From: Henricia sp. BOLD:AAB3569
Taxonomy: Eukaryota > Echinodermata > Asteroidea > Spinulosida > Echinasteridae
Direction of reading: 5' to 3'
Assembly (NCBI GenBank): GCA_037783545.1
Contig: JBBELK010000530.1
Location: forward strand, 1-64,000
DNA length: 64,000 nt
Positions 36,602 through 48,255 of the stretch are shown here, in pieces. The notes under the pieces were generated by a model. That model was not told the origin of the DNA. It searched no databases and saw only the letters and a list, made by a program, of their open reading frames with translations. Both the position numbers and the translations under genes were made by a program. Within the stretch, counting starts at the first letter, position 1, and each line of letters opens with the position of its first letter.

Positions 36602-39046
36602 TCACGCAAACCGTGGCTGTCTGTACACACCTCTTTGGGGTACTCCTGAGTTGTGCGCATGCTCAGTCATTCGGACTGTCGTTAACGCACCGCAGTTTGG
36701 CTCGGCAATTTGGTCAAAGTGTGGTCCAAACGTCGGCAAATTTGGAGGTCGAAAAATGTTCCGACGAACTTCAAATTTTGCATGCCCTAAACTCTCTATA
36801 TTGCGCACTTGTCATAAAAAATTGACAGACTTTCCCCGGGAAATGGCAGATAAATTTCAAAGTTTAGAAAAAACTGGGTTGAGGCTTCCTGACTGCTCTC
36901 GCGCAAACCGTGGCTGTCTGTACACACCTCTTTGGGGTACTCCTGAGTTGTGCGCATGCTCAGTCATTCGGACTGTCGTTAACGCACCGCAGTTTGGCTC
37001 GGCAATTTGGTCAAAGTGTGGTCCAAACGTCGGCAAATTTGGAGGTCGAAAAATGTTCCGACGAACTTCAAATTTTGCATGCCCTAAACTCTCTATATTG
37101 CGCACTTGTCATAAAAAATTGACAGACTTTCGCCGGGAAATGGCAGAGAAATTTCAAAGTTTAGAAAAAACTGGGTTGAGGCTTCCTGACTGCTCTCACG
37201 CAAACCGTGGCTGTCTGTACACACCTCTTTGGGGTACTCCTGAGTTGTGCGCATGCTCAGTCACTCGGACTGTCGTTAACGCACCGCAGTTTGGCTCGGC
37301 AATTTGGTCAAAGTGTGGTCCAAACGTCGGCAAATTTGGAGGTCGAAAAATGTTCCGACGAACTTCAAATTTTGCATGCCCTAAACTCTCTATATTGCGC
37401 ACTTGTCATAAAAAATTGACAGACTTTCGCCGGGAAATGGCAGAGAAATTTCAAAGTTTAGAAAAAACTGGGTTGAGGCTTCCTGACTGCTCTCACGCAA
37501 ACCGTGGCTGTCTGTACACACCTCTTTGGGGTACTCCTGAGTTGTGCGCATGCTCAGTCATTCGGACTGTCGTTAACGCACCGCAGTTTGGCTCGGCAAT
37601 TTGGTCAAAGTGTGGTCCAAACGTCGGCAAATTTGGAGGTCGAAAAATGTTCCGACGAACTTCAAATTTTGCATGCCCTAAACTCTCTATATTGCGCACT
37701 TGTCATAACAAATTGACAGACTTTCGCCGGGAAATGGCAGAGAAATTTCAAAGTTTAGAAAAAACTGGGTTGAGGCTTCCTGACTGCTCTCACGCAAACC
37801 GTGGCTGTCTGTACACACCTCTTTGGGGTACTCCTGAGTTGTGCGCATGCTCAGTCATTCGGACTGTCGTTAACGCACCGCAGTTTGGCTCGGCAATTTG
37901 GTCAAAGTGTGGTCCAAACGTCGGCAAATTTGGAGGTCGAAAAATGTTCCGACGAACTTCAAATTTTGCATGCCCTAAACTCTCTATATTGCGCACTTGT
38001 CATAAAAAATTGACAGACTTTCGCCGGGAAATGGCAGAGAAATTTCAAAGTTTAGAAAAAACTGGGTTGAGGCTTCCTGACTGCTCTCACGCAAACCGTG
38101 GCTGTCTGTACACACCTCTTTGGGGTACTCCTGAGTTGTGCGCATGCTCAGTCACTCGGACTGTCGTTAACGCAACGCAGTTTGGCTCGGCAATTTGGTC
38201 AAAGTGTGGTCCAAACGTCGGCAAATTTGGAGGTCGAAAAATGTTCCGACGAACTTCAAATTTTGCATGCCCTAAACTCTCTATATTGCGCACTTGTCAA
38301 AAAAAATTGACAGACTTTCGCCGGGAAATGGCAGAGAAATTTCAAAGTTTAGAAAAAACTGGGTTGAGGCTTCCTGACTGCTCTCACGCAAACCGTGGCT
38401 GTCTGTACACACCTCTTTGGGGTACTCCTGAGTTGTGCGCATGCTCAGTCATTCGGACTGTCGTTAACGCACCGCAGTTTGGCTCGGCAATTTGGTCAAA
38501 GTGTGGTCCAAACGTCGGCAAATTTGGAGGTCGAAAAATGTTCCGACGAACTTCAAATTTTGCATGCCCTAAACTCTCTATATTGCGCACTTGTCATAAC
38601 AAATTGACAGACTTTCGCCGGGAAATGGCAGAGAAATTTCAAAGTTTAGAAAAAACTGGGTTGAGGCTTCCTGACTGCTCTCACGCAAACCGTGGCTGTC
38701 TGTACACACCTCTTTGGGGTACTCCTGAGTTGTGCGCATGCTCAGTCATTCGAACTGTCGTTAACGCACCGCAGTTTGGCTCGGCAATTTGGTCAAAGTG
38801 TGGTCCAAACGTGGGCAAATTTGGAGGTCGAAAAATGTTCCGACGAACTTCAAATTTTGCATGCCCTAAACTCTCTATATTGCGCACTTGTCATAATAAA
38901 TTGACAGACTTTCGCCGGGAAATGGCAGAGAAATTTCAAAGTTTAGAAAAAACTGGGTTGAGGCTTCCTGACTGCTCTCACGCAAACCGTGGCTGTCTGT
39001 ACACACCTCTTTGGGGTACTCCTGAGTTGTGCGCATGCTCAGTCAT
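36602..39046 (+). repeat. HOR block, third copy ending at SINE 3
   Basis: Same marker order, starting with TTTCCCCGGG at about 36831. It retains the ACGCAACGCAG/GTCAAAAAAAATTG monomer (about 38171-38307, exactly 5346 bp after its counterpart in the first block) and the CATTCGAACTG monomer (about 38748). Where the other blocks have the CTCAAGAGTTG monomer, this one has a SINE-bearing monomer, so the SINE boundary coincides with an HOR exchange point. Confidence 0.83.
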
Positions 39047-39329
39047 GGGCGGTCGGGTTGGCGTACGGGTTCTTTCCTCGACTTTCACCTCTGGCGTCCC
39101 GGGTTCGAATCCGGGGCGTGTATGTGGATTGGGTTTGCAGTCCCTACTTGACCGCGTGGGTTTTCCCTTGGGGCATTTCTCTGGGGGTTTTCCTCCCACT
39201 TCAAAAACTGCAACTCCTTCTTCTTCATCTCAAGTTGATAATATAGTATTGTTTAATCTAAAAAACCGTATAGTTGATGGCTTAAAGGGCCCTTAGTTGC
39301 CGAAGATGCCATAAAATATACAACAACAA
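39047..39329 (+). mobile_element. tRNA-derived SINE, copy 3 (283 bp)
   Basis: Flanked by CATGCTCAGTCAT at 39034-39046 and 39330-39342. Carries TTCTTCATC (shared with copies 5-7) but keeps TATAGTTGATGG (shared with 1, 2 and 4). It has the private variant TTTTCCCTTGGGG. These mixed states place it between the two SINE subgroups. Confidence 0.88.
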
Positions 39330-39342
39330 CATGCTCAGTCAT

Positions 39343-39923
39343 TCGGACTGTCGTTAACGCACCGCAGTTTGGCTCGGCAATTTGGTCAAAGTGTGGTCCA
39401 AACGTCGGCAAATTTGGAGGTCGAAAAATGTTCCGACGAACTTCAAATTTTGCATGCCCTAAACTCTCTATATTGCGCACTTGTCATAAAAAATTGACAG
39501 ACTTTCGCCGGGAAATGGCAGAGAAATTTCAAAGTTTAGAAAAAACTGGGTTGAGGCTTCCTGACTGCTCTCACGCAAACCGTGGCTGTCTGTACACACC
39601 TCTTTGGGGTACTCCTGAGTTGTGCGCATGCTCAGTCATTCGGACTGTCGTTAACGCACCGCAGTTTGGCTCGGCAATTTGGTCAAAGTGTGGTCCAAAC
39701 GTCGGCAAATTTGGAGGTCGAAAAATGTTCCGACGAACTTCAAATTTTGCATGCCCTAAACTCTCTATATTGCGCACTTTTCATAAACAATTGACAGACT
39801 TTCGCCGGGAAATGGCAGAGAAATTTCAAAGTTTAGAAAAAACTGGGTTGAGGCTTCCTGACTGCTCTCACGCAAACCGTGGCTGTCTGTACACACCTCT
39901 TTGGGGTACTCCTGAGTTGTGCG
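39343..39923 (+). repeat. Satellite monomers between SINE 3 and SINE 4
   Basis: Two monomer lengths of satellite; the SINE starts are 890 bp apart, that is 296 plus 2 x 297. The second carries the private variant CACTTTTCATAAACAATTG (about 39776). Confidence 0.85.
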
Positions 39924-39936
39924 CATGCTCAGTCAT

Positions 39937-40219
39937 GGGCGGTCGGGTTGGCGTACGGGTTCTTTCCTCGAATTTCACCTCTGGCGTCCCGGGTTCGAAT
40001 CCGGGGCGTGTATGTGGATTGGGTTTGCAGTCCCTACTTGACCGCGTGGGTTTTCCCCTGGGGCATTTCTCTGGGGGTTTTCCTCCCACTTCAAAAACTG
40101 CAACTCCTTCTTCGTCATCTCAAGTTGATAATATAGTATTGTTTAATCTAAAAAACCGTATAGTTGATGGCTTGAAGGGCCCTTAGTTGCCGAAGATGCC
40201 ATAAAATATACAACAACAA
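39937..40219 (+). mobile_element. tRNA-derived SINE, copy 4 (283 bp)
   Basis: Flanked by CATGCTCAGTCAT at 39924-39936 and 40220-40232. Carries TTCGTCATC like copies 1 and 2, plus private CTCGAATTTCACC and GGCTTGAAGGG. The following monomer has CAAAATTTAG (about 40430), otherwise seen only after copy 1, so copies 1 and 4 were probably multiplied together with their flanking satellite. Confidence 0.88.
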
Positions 40220-40232
40220 CATGCTCAGTCAT

Positions 40233-42899
40233 TCGGACTGTCGTTAACGCACCGCAGTTTGGCTCGGCAATTTGGTCAAAGTGTGGTCCAAACGTCGGCA
40301 AATTTGGAGGTCGAAAAATGTTCCGACGAACTTCAAATTTTGCATGCCCTAAACTCTCTATATTGCGCACTTGTCATAAAAAATTGACAGACTTTCGCCG
40401 GGAAATGGCAGAGAAATTTCAAAATTTAGAAAAAACTGGGTTGAGGCTTCCTGACTGCTCTCACGCAAACCGTGGCTGTCTGTACACACCTCTTTGGGGT
40501 ACTCCTGAGTTGTGCGCATGCTCAGTCATTCGGACTGTCGTTAACGCACCGCAGTTTGGCTCGGCAATTTGGTCAAAGTGTGGTCCAAACGTCGGCAAAT
40601 TTGGAGGTCGAAAAATGTTCCGACGAACTTCAAATTTTGCATGCCCTAAACTCTCTATATTGCGCACTTGTCATAAAAAATTGACAGACTTTCGCCGGGA
40701 AATGGCAGAGAAATTTCAAAGTTTAGAAAAAACTGGGTTGAGGCTTCCTGACTGCTCTCACGCAAACCGTGGCTGTCTGTACACACCTCTTTGGGGTACT
40801 CCTGAGTTGTGCGCATGCTCAGTCATTCGGACTGTCGTTAACGCACCGCAGTTTGGCTCGGCAATTTGGTCAAAGTGTGGTCCAAACGTCGGCAAATTTG
40901 GAGGTCGAAAAATGTTCCGACGAACTTCAAATTTTGCATGCCCTAAACTCTCTATATTGCGCACTTGTCATAAAAAATTGACAGACTTTCGCCGGGAAAT
41001 GGCAGAGAAATTTCAAAGTTTAGAAAAAACTGGGTTGAGGCTTCCTGACTGCTCTCACGCAAACCGTGGCTGTCTGTACACACCTCTTTGGGGTACTCCT
41101 GAGTTGTGCGCATGCTCAGTCATTCGGACTGTCGTTAACGCACCGCAGTTTGGCTCGGCAATTTGGTCAAAGTGTGGTCCAAACGTCGGCAAATTTGGAG
41201 GTCGAAAAATGTTCCGACGAACTTCAAATTTTGCATGCCCTAAACTCTCTATATTGCGCACTTGTCATAAAAAATTGACAGACTTTCCCCGGGAAATGGC
41301 AGATAAATTTCAAAGTTTAGAAAAAACTGGGTTGAGGCTTCCTGACTGCTCTCGCGCAAACCGTGGCTGTCTGTACACACCTCTTTGGGGTACTCCTGAG
41401 TTGTGCGCATGCTCAGTCATTCGGACTGTCGTTAACGCACCGCAGTTTGGCTCGGCAATTTGGTCAAAGTGTGGTCCAAACGTCGGCAAATTTGGAGGTC
41501 GAAAAATGTTCCGACGAACTTCAAATTTTGCATGCCCTAAACTCTCTATATTGCGCACTTGTCATAAAAAATTGACAGACTTTCGCCGGGAAATGGCAGA
41601 GAAATTTCAAAGTTTAGAAAAAACTGGGTTGAGGCTTCCTGACTGCTCTCACGCAAACCGTGGCTGTCTGTACACACCTCTTTGGGGTACTCCTGAGTTG
41701 TGCGCATGCTCAGTCATTCGGACTGTCGTTAACGCACCGCAGTTTGGCTCGGCAATTTGGTCAAAGTGTGGTCCAAACGTCGGCAAATTTGGAGGTCGAA
41801 AAATGTTCCGACGAACTTCAAATTTTGCATGCCCTAAACTCTCTATATTGCGCACTTGTCATAAAAAATTGACAGACTTTCGCCGGGAAATGGCAGAGAA
41901 ATTTCAAAGTTTAGAAAAAACTGGGTTGAGGCTTCCTGACTGCTCTCACGCAAACCGTGGCTGTCTGTACACACCTCTTTGGGGTACTCCTGAGTTGTGC
42001 GCATGCTCAGTCATTAGTCATTCGGACTGTCGTTAACGCACCGCAGTTTGGCTCGGCAATTTGGTCAAAGTGTGGTCCAAACGTCGGCAAATTTGGAGGT
42101 CGAAAAATGTTCCGACGAACTTTAAATTTTGCATGCCCTAAACTCTCTATATTGCGCACTTGTCATAAAAAATTGACAGACTTTCCCCGGGAAATGGCAG
42201 ATAAATTTCAAAGTTTAGAAAAAACTGGGTTGAGGCTTCCTGACTGCTCTCACGCAAACCGTGGCTGTCTGTACACACCTCTTTGGGGTACTCCTGAGTT
42301 GTGCGCATGCTCAGTCATTCGGACTGTCGTTAACGCACCGCAGTTTGGCTCGGCAATTTGGTCAAAGTGTGGTCCAAACGTCGGCAAATTTGGAGGTCGA
42401 AAAATGTTCCGACGAACTTCAAATTTTGCATGCCCTAAACTCTCTATATTGCGCACTTGTCATAAAAAATTGACAGACTTTCGCCGGGAAATGGCAGAGA
42501 AATTTCAAAGTTTAGAAAAAACTGGGTTGAGGCTTCCTGACTGCTCTCACGCAAACCGTGGCTGTCTGTACACACCTCTTTGGGGTACTCCTGAGTTGTG
42601 CGCATGCTCAGTCATTCGGACTGTCGTTAACGCACCGCAGTTTGGCTCGGCAATTTGGTCAAAGTGTGGTCCAAACGTGGGCAAATTTGGAGGTCGAAAA
42701 ATGTTCCGACGAACTTCAAATTGTGCATGCCCTAAACTCTCTATATTGCGCACTTGTCATAAAAAATTGACAGACTTTCGCCGGGAAATGGCAGAGAAAT
42801 TTCAAAGTTTAGAAAAAACTGGGTTGAGGCTTCCTGACTGCTCTCACGCAAACCGTGGCTGTCTGTACACACCTCTTTGGGATACTCCTGAGTTGTGCG
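40233..42899 (+). repeat. Nine satellite monomers between SINE 4 and SINE 5
   Basis: Contains the TTTCCCCGGG/GCAGATAAATTTC markers of the 31-39 kb HOR at about 41284 (with CTCTCGCGC) and again at about 42182 (with the normal CTCTCACGC). One monomer has a 7-bp tandem duplication at 42009-42022 and another has ACGTGGGCAAA (about 42676). The SINE-to-SINE distance of 2976 bp equals 296 plus 9 x 297 plus that 7 bp. Confidence 0.85.
42009..42022 (+). repeat. 7-bp tandem duplication AGTCATT at the SINE target position
   Basis: The sequence reads CAGTCATTAGTCATTCGG, where all other polished monomers have one AGTCATT. The duplicated heptamer overlaps the last bases of the 13-bp sequence that is duplicated around every SINE. 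Simple replication slippage is the plainest explanation. Confidence 0.9.
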
Positions 42900-42912
42900 C
42901 ATGCTCAGTCAT

Positions 42913-43195
42913 GGGCGGTCGGGTTGGCGTACGGGTTCTTTCCTCGACTTTCACCTCTGGCGTCCCGGGTTCGAATCCGGGGCGTGTATGTGGATTGGGT
43001 TTGCAGTCCCTACTTGACCGCGTGGGTTTTCCCCTGGGGCATTTCTCTGGGGGTTTTCCTCCCACTTCAAAAACTGCAACTCCTTCTTCTTCATCTCAAG
43101 TTGATAATATAGTATTGTTTAATCTAAAAAACCGTATAGATGATGGCTTAAAGGGCCCTTAGTTGCCGAAGATGCCATAAAATATACAACAACAA
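42913..43195 (+). mobile_element. tRNA-derived SINE, copy 5 (283 bp)
   Basis: Flanked by CATGCTCAGTCAT at 42900-42912 and 43196-43208. Carries TTCTTCATC and TATAGATGATGG, the pair that defines the subgroup of copies 5, 6 and 7. The monomer just upstream has the private GGGATACTCC. Confidence 0.88.
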
Positions 43196-43208
43196 CATGC
43201 TCAGTCAT

Positions 43209-44680
43209 TCGGACTGTCGTTAACGCACCGCAGTTTGGCTCGGCAATTTGGTCAAAGTGTGGTCCAAACGTCGGCAAATTTGGAGGTCGAAAAATGTTCC
43301 GACGAACTTCAAATTTTGCATGCCCTAAACTCTCTATATTGCGCACTTGTAATAAAAAATTGACAGACTTTCGCCGGGAAATGGCAGAGAAATTTCAAAG
43401 TTTAGAAAAAACTGGGTTGAGGCTTCCTGACTGCTCTCACGCAAACCGTGGCTGTCTGTACACACCTCTGTGGGGTACTCCTGAGTTGTGCGCATGCTCA
43501 GTCATTCGGACTGTCGTTAACGCACCGCAGTTTGGCTCGGCAATTTGGTCAAAGTGTGGTCCAAACGTCGGCAAATTTGGAGGTCGAAAAATGTTCCGAC
43601 GAACTTCAAATTTTGCATGCCCTAAACTCTCTATATTGCGCACTTGTCATAAAAAATTGACAGACTTTCGCCGGGAAATGGCAGAGAAATTTCAAAGTTT
43701 AGAAAAAACTGGGTTGAGGCTTCCTGACTGCTCTCACGCAAACCGTGGCTGTCTGTACACACCTCTTTGGGGTACTCCTGAGTTGTGCGCATGCTCAGTC
43801 ATTCGGACTGTCGTTAACGCACCGCAGTTTGGCTCGGCAATTTGGTCAAAGTGTGGTCCAAACGTCGGCAAATTTGGAGGTCGAAAAATGTTCCGACGAA
43901 CTTCAAATTTTGCATGCCCTAAACTCTCTATATTGCGCACTTGTCATAACAAATTGACAGACTTTCCCCGGGAAATGGCAGATAAATTTCAAAGTTTAGA
44001 AAAAACTGGGTTGAGGCTTCCTGACTGCTCTCACACAAACCGTGGCTGTCTGTACACACCTCTTTGGGGTACTCCTGAGTTGTGCGCATGCTCAGTCATT
44101 CGGACTGTCGTTAACGCACCGCAGTTTGGCTCGGCAATTTGGTCAAAGTGTGGTCCAAACGTCGGCAAATTTGGAGGTCGAAAAATGTTCCGCCGAACTT
44201 CAAATTTTGCATGCCCTAAACTCTCTATATTGCGCACTTGTCATAAAAAATTGACAGACTTTCGCCGGGAAATGGCAGAGAAATTTCAAAGTTTAGAAAC
44301 AACTGGGTTGAGGCTTCCTGACTGCTCTCACGCAAACCGTGGCTGTCTGTACACACCTCTTTGGGGTACTCCTGAGTTGTGCGCATGCTCAGTCATTCGG
44401 ACTGTCGTTAACGCACCGCAGTTTGGCTCGGCAATTTGGTCAAAGTGTGGTCCAAACGTGGGCAAATTTGGAGGTCGAAAAATGTTCCGACGAACTTCAA
44501 ATTTTGCATGCCCTAAACTCTCTATATTGCGCACTTGTCATAAAAAAATGACAGACTTTCGCCGGGAAATGGCAGAGAAATTTCAAAGTTTAGAAAAAAC
44601 TGGGTTGAGGCTTCCTGACTGCTCTCACGCAAACCGTGGCTGTCTGTACACACCTCTTTGGGGTACTCCTGAGTTGTGCG
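43209..44680 (+). repeat. Satellite monomers between SINE 5 and SINE 6
   Basis: Five monomer lengths (SINE spacing 1781 = 296 + 5 x 297). The segment at about 43660-44330, with CATAACAAATTG, TTTCCCCGGG, CTCTCACACAAACC, TTCCGCCGAAC and TTTAGAAACAACTGG in order, recurs at about 46332-47000 with an offset of 2672 bp. Confidence 0.85.
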
Positions 44681-44693
44681 CATGCTCAGTCAT

Positions 44694-44976
44694 GGGCGGT
44701 CGGGTTGGCGTACGGGTTCTTTCCTCGACTTTCACCTCTGGCGTCCCGGGTTCGAATCCGGGGCGTGTATGTGGATTGGGTTTGCAGTCCCTACTTGACC
44801 GCGTGGGTTTTCCCCTGGGGCATTTCTCTGGGGGTTTTCCTCCCACTTCAAAAACTGCAACTCCTTCTTCTTCATCTCAAGTTGATAATATAGTATTGTT
44901 TAATCTAAAAAACCGTATAGATGATGGCTTAAAGGGCCCTTAGTTGCCGAAGATGCCATAAAATATACAACAACAA
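44694..44976 (+). mobile_element. tRNA-derived SINE, copy 6 (283 bp)
   Basis: Flanked by CATGCTCAGTCAT at 44681-44693 and 44977-44989. Same subgroup as copies 5 and 7 (TTCTTCATC, TATAGATGATGG). I noticed no private substitution, so it is close to the subgroup consensus. Confidence 0.88.
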
Positions 44977-44989
44977 CATGCTCAGTCAT

Positions 44990-47946
44990 TCGGACTGTCG
45001 TTAACGCACCGCAGTTTGGCTCGGCAATTTGGTCAAAGTGTGGTCCAAACGTCGGCAAATTTGGAGGTCGAAAAATGTTCCGACGAACTTCAAATTTTGC
45101 ATGCCCTAAACTCTCTATATTGCGCACTTGTCATAAAAAATTGACAGACTTTCGCCGGGAAATGGCAGAGAAATTTCAAAGTTTAGAAAAAACTGGGTTG
45201 AGGCTTCCTGACTGCTCTCACGCAAACCGTGGCTGTCTGTACACACCTCTTTGGGGTACTCCTGAGTTGTGCGCATGCTCAGTCATTCGGACTGTCGTTA
45301 ACGCACCGCAGTTTGGCTCGGCAATTTGGTCAAAGTGTGGTCCAAACGTCGGCAAATTTGGAGGTCGAAAAATGTTCCGACGAACTTCAAATTTTGCATG
45401 CCCTAAACTCTCTATATTGCGCACTTGTCATAAAAAATTGACAGACTTTCGCCGGGAAATGGCAGAGAAATTTCAAAGTTTAGAAAAAACTGGGTTGAGG
45501 CTTCCTGACTGCTCTCACGCAAACCGTGGCTGTCTGTACACACCTCTTTGGGGTACTCCTGAGTTGTGCGCATGCTCAGTCATTCGGACTGTCGTTAACG
45601 CACCGCAGTTTGGCTCGGCAATTTGGTCAAAGTGTGGTCCAAACGTCGGCCAATTTGGAGGTCGAAAAATGTTCCGACGAACTTCAAATTTTGCATGCCC
45701 TAAACTCTCTATATTGCGCACTTGTCATAAAAAATTGACAGACTTTCGCCGGGAAATGGCAGAGAAATTTCAAAGTTTAGAAAAAACTGGGTTGAGGCTT
45801 CCTGACTGCTCTCACGCAAACCGTGGCTGTCTGTACACACCTCTTTGGGGTACTCCTGAGTTGTGCGCATGCTCAGTAATTCGGACTGTCGTTAACGCAC
45901 CGCAGTTTGGCTCGGCAATTTGGTCAAAGTGTGGTCCAAACGTCGGCAAATTTGGAGGTCGAAAAATGTTCCGACGAACTTCAAATTTTGCATGCCCTAA
46001 ACTCTCTATATTGCGCACTTGTCATAAAAAATTGACAGACTTTCGCCGGGAAATGGCAGAGAAATTTTAAAGTTTAGAAAAAACTGGGTTGAGGCTTCCT
46101 GACTGCTCTCACGCAAACCGTGGCTGTCTGTACACACCTCTTTGGGGTACTCCTGAGTTGTGCGCATGCTCAGTCATTCGGACTGTCGTTAACGCACCGC
46201 AGTTTGGCTCGGCAATTTGGTCAAAGTGTGGTCCAAACGTGGGTAAATTTGGAGGTCGAAAAATGTTCCGACGAACTTCAAATTTTGCATGCCCTAAACT
46301 CTCTATATTGCGCACTTGTCATAAAAAATTGACAGACTTTCGCCGGGAAATGGCAGAGAAATTTCAAAGTTTAGAAAAAACTGGGTTGAGGCTTCCTGAC
46401 TGCTCTCACGCAAACCGTGGCTGTCTGTACACACCTCTTTGGGGTACTCCTGAGTTGTGCGCATGCTCAGTCATTCGGACTGTCGTTAACGCACCGCAGT
46501 TTGGCTCGGCAATTTGGTCAAAGTGTGGTCCAAACGTCGGCAAATTTGGAGGTCGAAAAATGTTCCGACGAACTTCAAATTTTGCATGCCCTAAACTCTC
46601 TATATTGCGCACTTGTCATAACAAATTGACAGACTTTCCCCGGGAAATGGCAGATAAATTTCAAAGTTTAGAAAAAACTGGGTTGAGGCTTCCTGACTGC
46701 TCTCACACAAACCGTGGCTGTCTGTACACACCTCTTTGGGGTACTCCTGAGTTGTGCGCATGCTCAGTCATTCGGACTGTCGTTAACGCACCGCAGTTTG
46801 GCTCGGCAATTTGGTCAAAGTGTGGTCCAAACGTCGGCAAATTTGGAGGTCGAAAAATGTTCCGCCGAACTTCAAATTTTGCATGCCCTAAACTCTCTAT
46901 ATTGCGCACTTGTCATAAAAAATTGACAGACTTTCGCCGGGAAATGGCAGAGAAATTTCAAAGTTTAGAAACAACTGGGTTGAGGCTTCCTGACTGCTCT
47001 CACGCAAACCGTGGCTGTCTGTACACACCTCTTTGGGGTACTCCTGAGTTGTGCGCATGCTCAGTCATTCGGACTGTCGTTAACGCACCGCAGTTTGGCT
47101 CGGCAATTTGGTCAAAGTGTGGTCCAAACGTCGGCCAATTTGGAGGTCGAAAAATGTTCCGACGAACTTCAAATTTTGCATGCCCTAAACTCTCTATATT
47201 GCGCACTTGTCATAAAAAATTGACAGACTTTCGCCGGGAAATGGCAGAGAAATTTCAAAGTTTAGAAAAAACTGGGTTGAGGCTTCCTGACTGCTCTCAC
47301 GCAAACCGTGGCTGTCTGTACACACCTCTTTGGGGTACTCCTGAGTTGTGCGCATGCTCAGTAATTCGGACTGTCGTTAACGCACCGCAGTTTGGCTCGG
47401 CAATTTGGTCAAAGTGTGGTCCAAACGTCGGCAAATTTGGAGGTCGAAAAATGTTCCGACGAACTTCAAATTTTGCATGCCCTAAACTCTCTATATTGCG
47501 CACTTGTCATAAAAAATTGACAGACTTTCGCCGGGAAATGGCAGAGAAATTTTAAAGTTTAGAAAAAACTGGGTTGAGGCTTCCTGACTGCTCTCACGCA
47601 AACCGTGGCTGTCTGTACACACCTCTTTGGGGTACTCCTGAGTTGTGCGCATGCTCAGTCATTCGGACTGTCGTTAACGCACCGCAGTTTGGCTCGGCAA
47701 TTTGGTCAAAGTGTGGTCCAAACGTGGGTAAATTTGGAGGTCGAAAAATGTTCCGACGAACTTCAAATTTTGCATGCCCTAAACTCTCTATATTGCGCAC
47801 TTGTCATAAAAAATTGACAGACTTTCGCCGGGAAATGGCAGAGAAATTTCAAAGTTTAGAAAAAACTGGGTTGAGGCTTCCTGACTGCTCTCACGCAAAC
47901 CGTGGCTGTCTGTACACACCTCTTTGGGGTACTCCTGAGTTGTGCG
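44990..47946 (+). repeat. Ten satellite monomers between SINE 6 and SINE 7, with a 1485-bp HOR
   Basis: SINE spacing is 3266 bp = 296 + 10 x 297. A run of three marker monomers recurs at 1485 bp: GTCGGCCAATTTGG (about 45646 and 47131), CTCAGTAATTCGG with GAAATTTTAAAG (about 45876/46063 and 47361/47548), and ACGTGGGTAAATTT (about 46238 and 47723). The GAAATTTTAAAG variant puts an in-frame stop in the satellite's open frame and was nevertheless amplified. Confidence 0.85.
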
Positions 47947-47959
47947 CATGCTCAGTCAT

Positions 47960-48242
47960 GGGCGGTCGGGTTGGCGTACGGGTTCTTTCCTCGACTTTCA
48001 CCTCTGGCGTCCCGGGTTCGAATCCGGGGCGTGTATGTGGATTGGGTTTGCAGTCCCTACTTGACCGCGTGGGTTTTCCCCTGGGGCATTTCTCTGGGGG
48101 TTTTCCTCCCACTTCAAAAACTGCAACTCCTTCTTCTTCATCTCAAGTTGATAATATAGTATTGTTTAATCTAAAAAACCGTATAGATGATGGCTTAAAG
48201 GGCCCTTAGTTGCCGAAGATGCCATAAAATATACAACAACAA
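47960..48242 (+). mobile_element. tRNA-derived SINE, copy 7 (283 bp)
   Basis: Flanked by CATGCTCAGTCAT at 47947-47959 and 48243-48255. Subgroup of copies 5-7. The satellite right after it has the private GTTAATGCACC in place of GTTAACGCACC (about 48266). It is the last SINE copy in the window. Confidence 0.88.
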
Positions 48243-48255
48243 CATGCTCAGTCAT

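Larger units (their letters stand above)
30222..39296 (+). other. Non-coding open frame of 3024 codons caused by repeat periodicity
   Basis: The longest open frame in the window is about thirty tandem 99-residue repeats, because the 297-bp monomer is a multiple of three and lacks a stop in this frame. I do not consider it a gene. The frame runs without a break into SINE 3 and stops only near its 3' end. Equivalent frames elsewhere are broken by amplified stop variants (ATGATCAG, ATTTTAAAG, AGGTTGAAA, CATAAATAATTG) and by 1-bp A-run changes. Differences between repeats are often non-synonymous, and the opposite strand also shows a 68-codon frame per monomer. There is no recognisable domain. 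Confidence 0.9.

Noticed and set aside
30222-39296. A giant 3024-residue repetitive protein gene
   Set aside because: The frame exists only because the monomer is 297 bp with no stop in this phase. Equivalent monomers carry amplified stops and frameshifts, differences are not biased to synonymous sites, and the frame reads through a SINE.
28343-48255. Seven independent SINE insertions into a hotspot
   Set aside because: Identical base position, identical 13-bp duplication and co-travelling flanking variants favour a single insertion followed by amplification.
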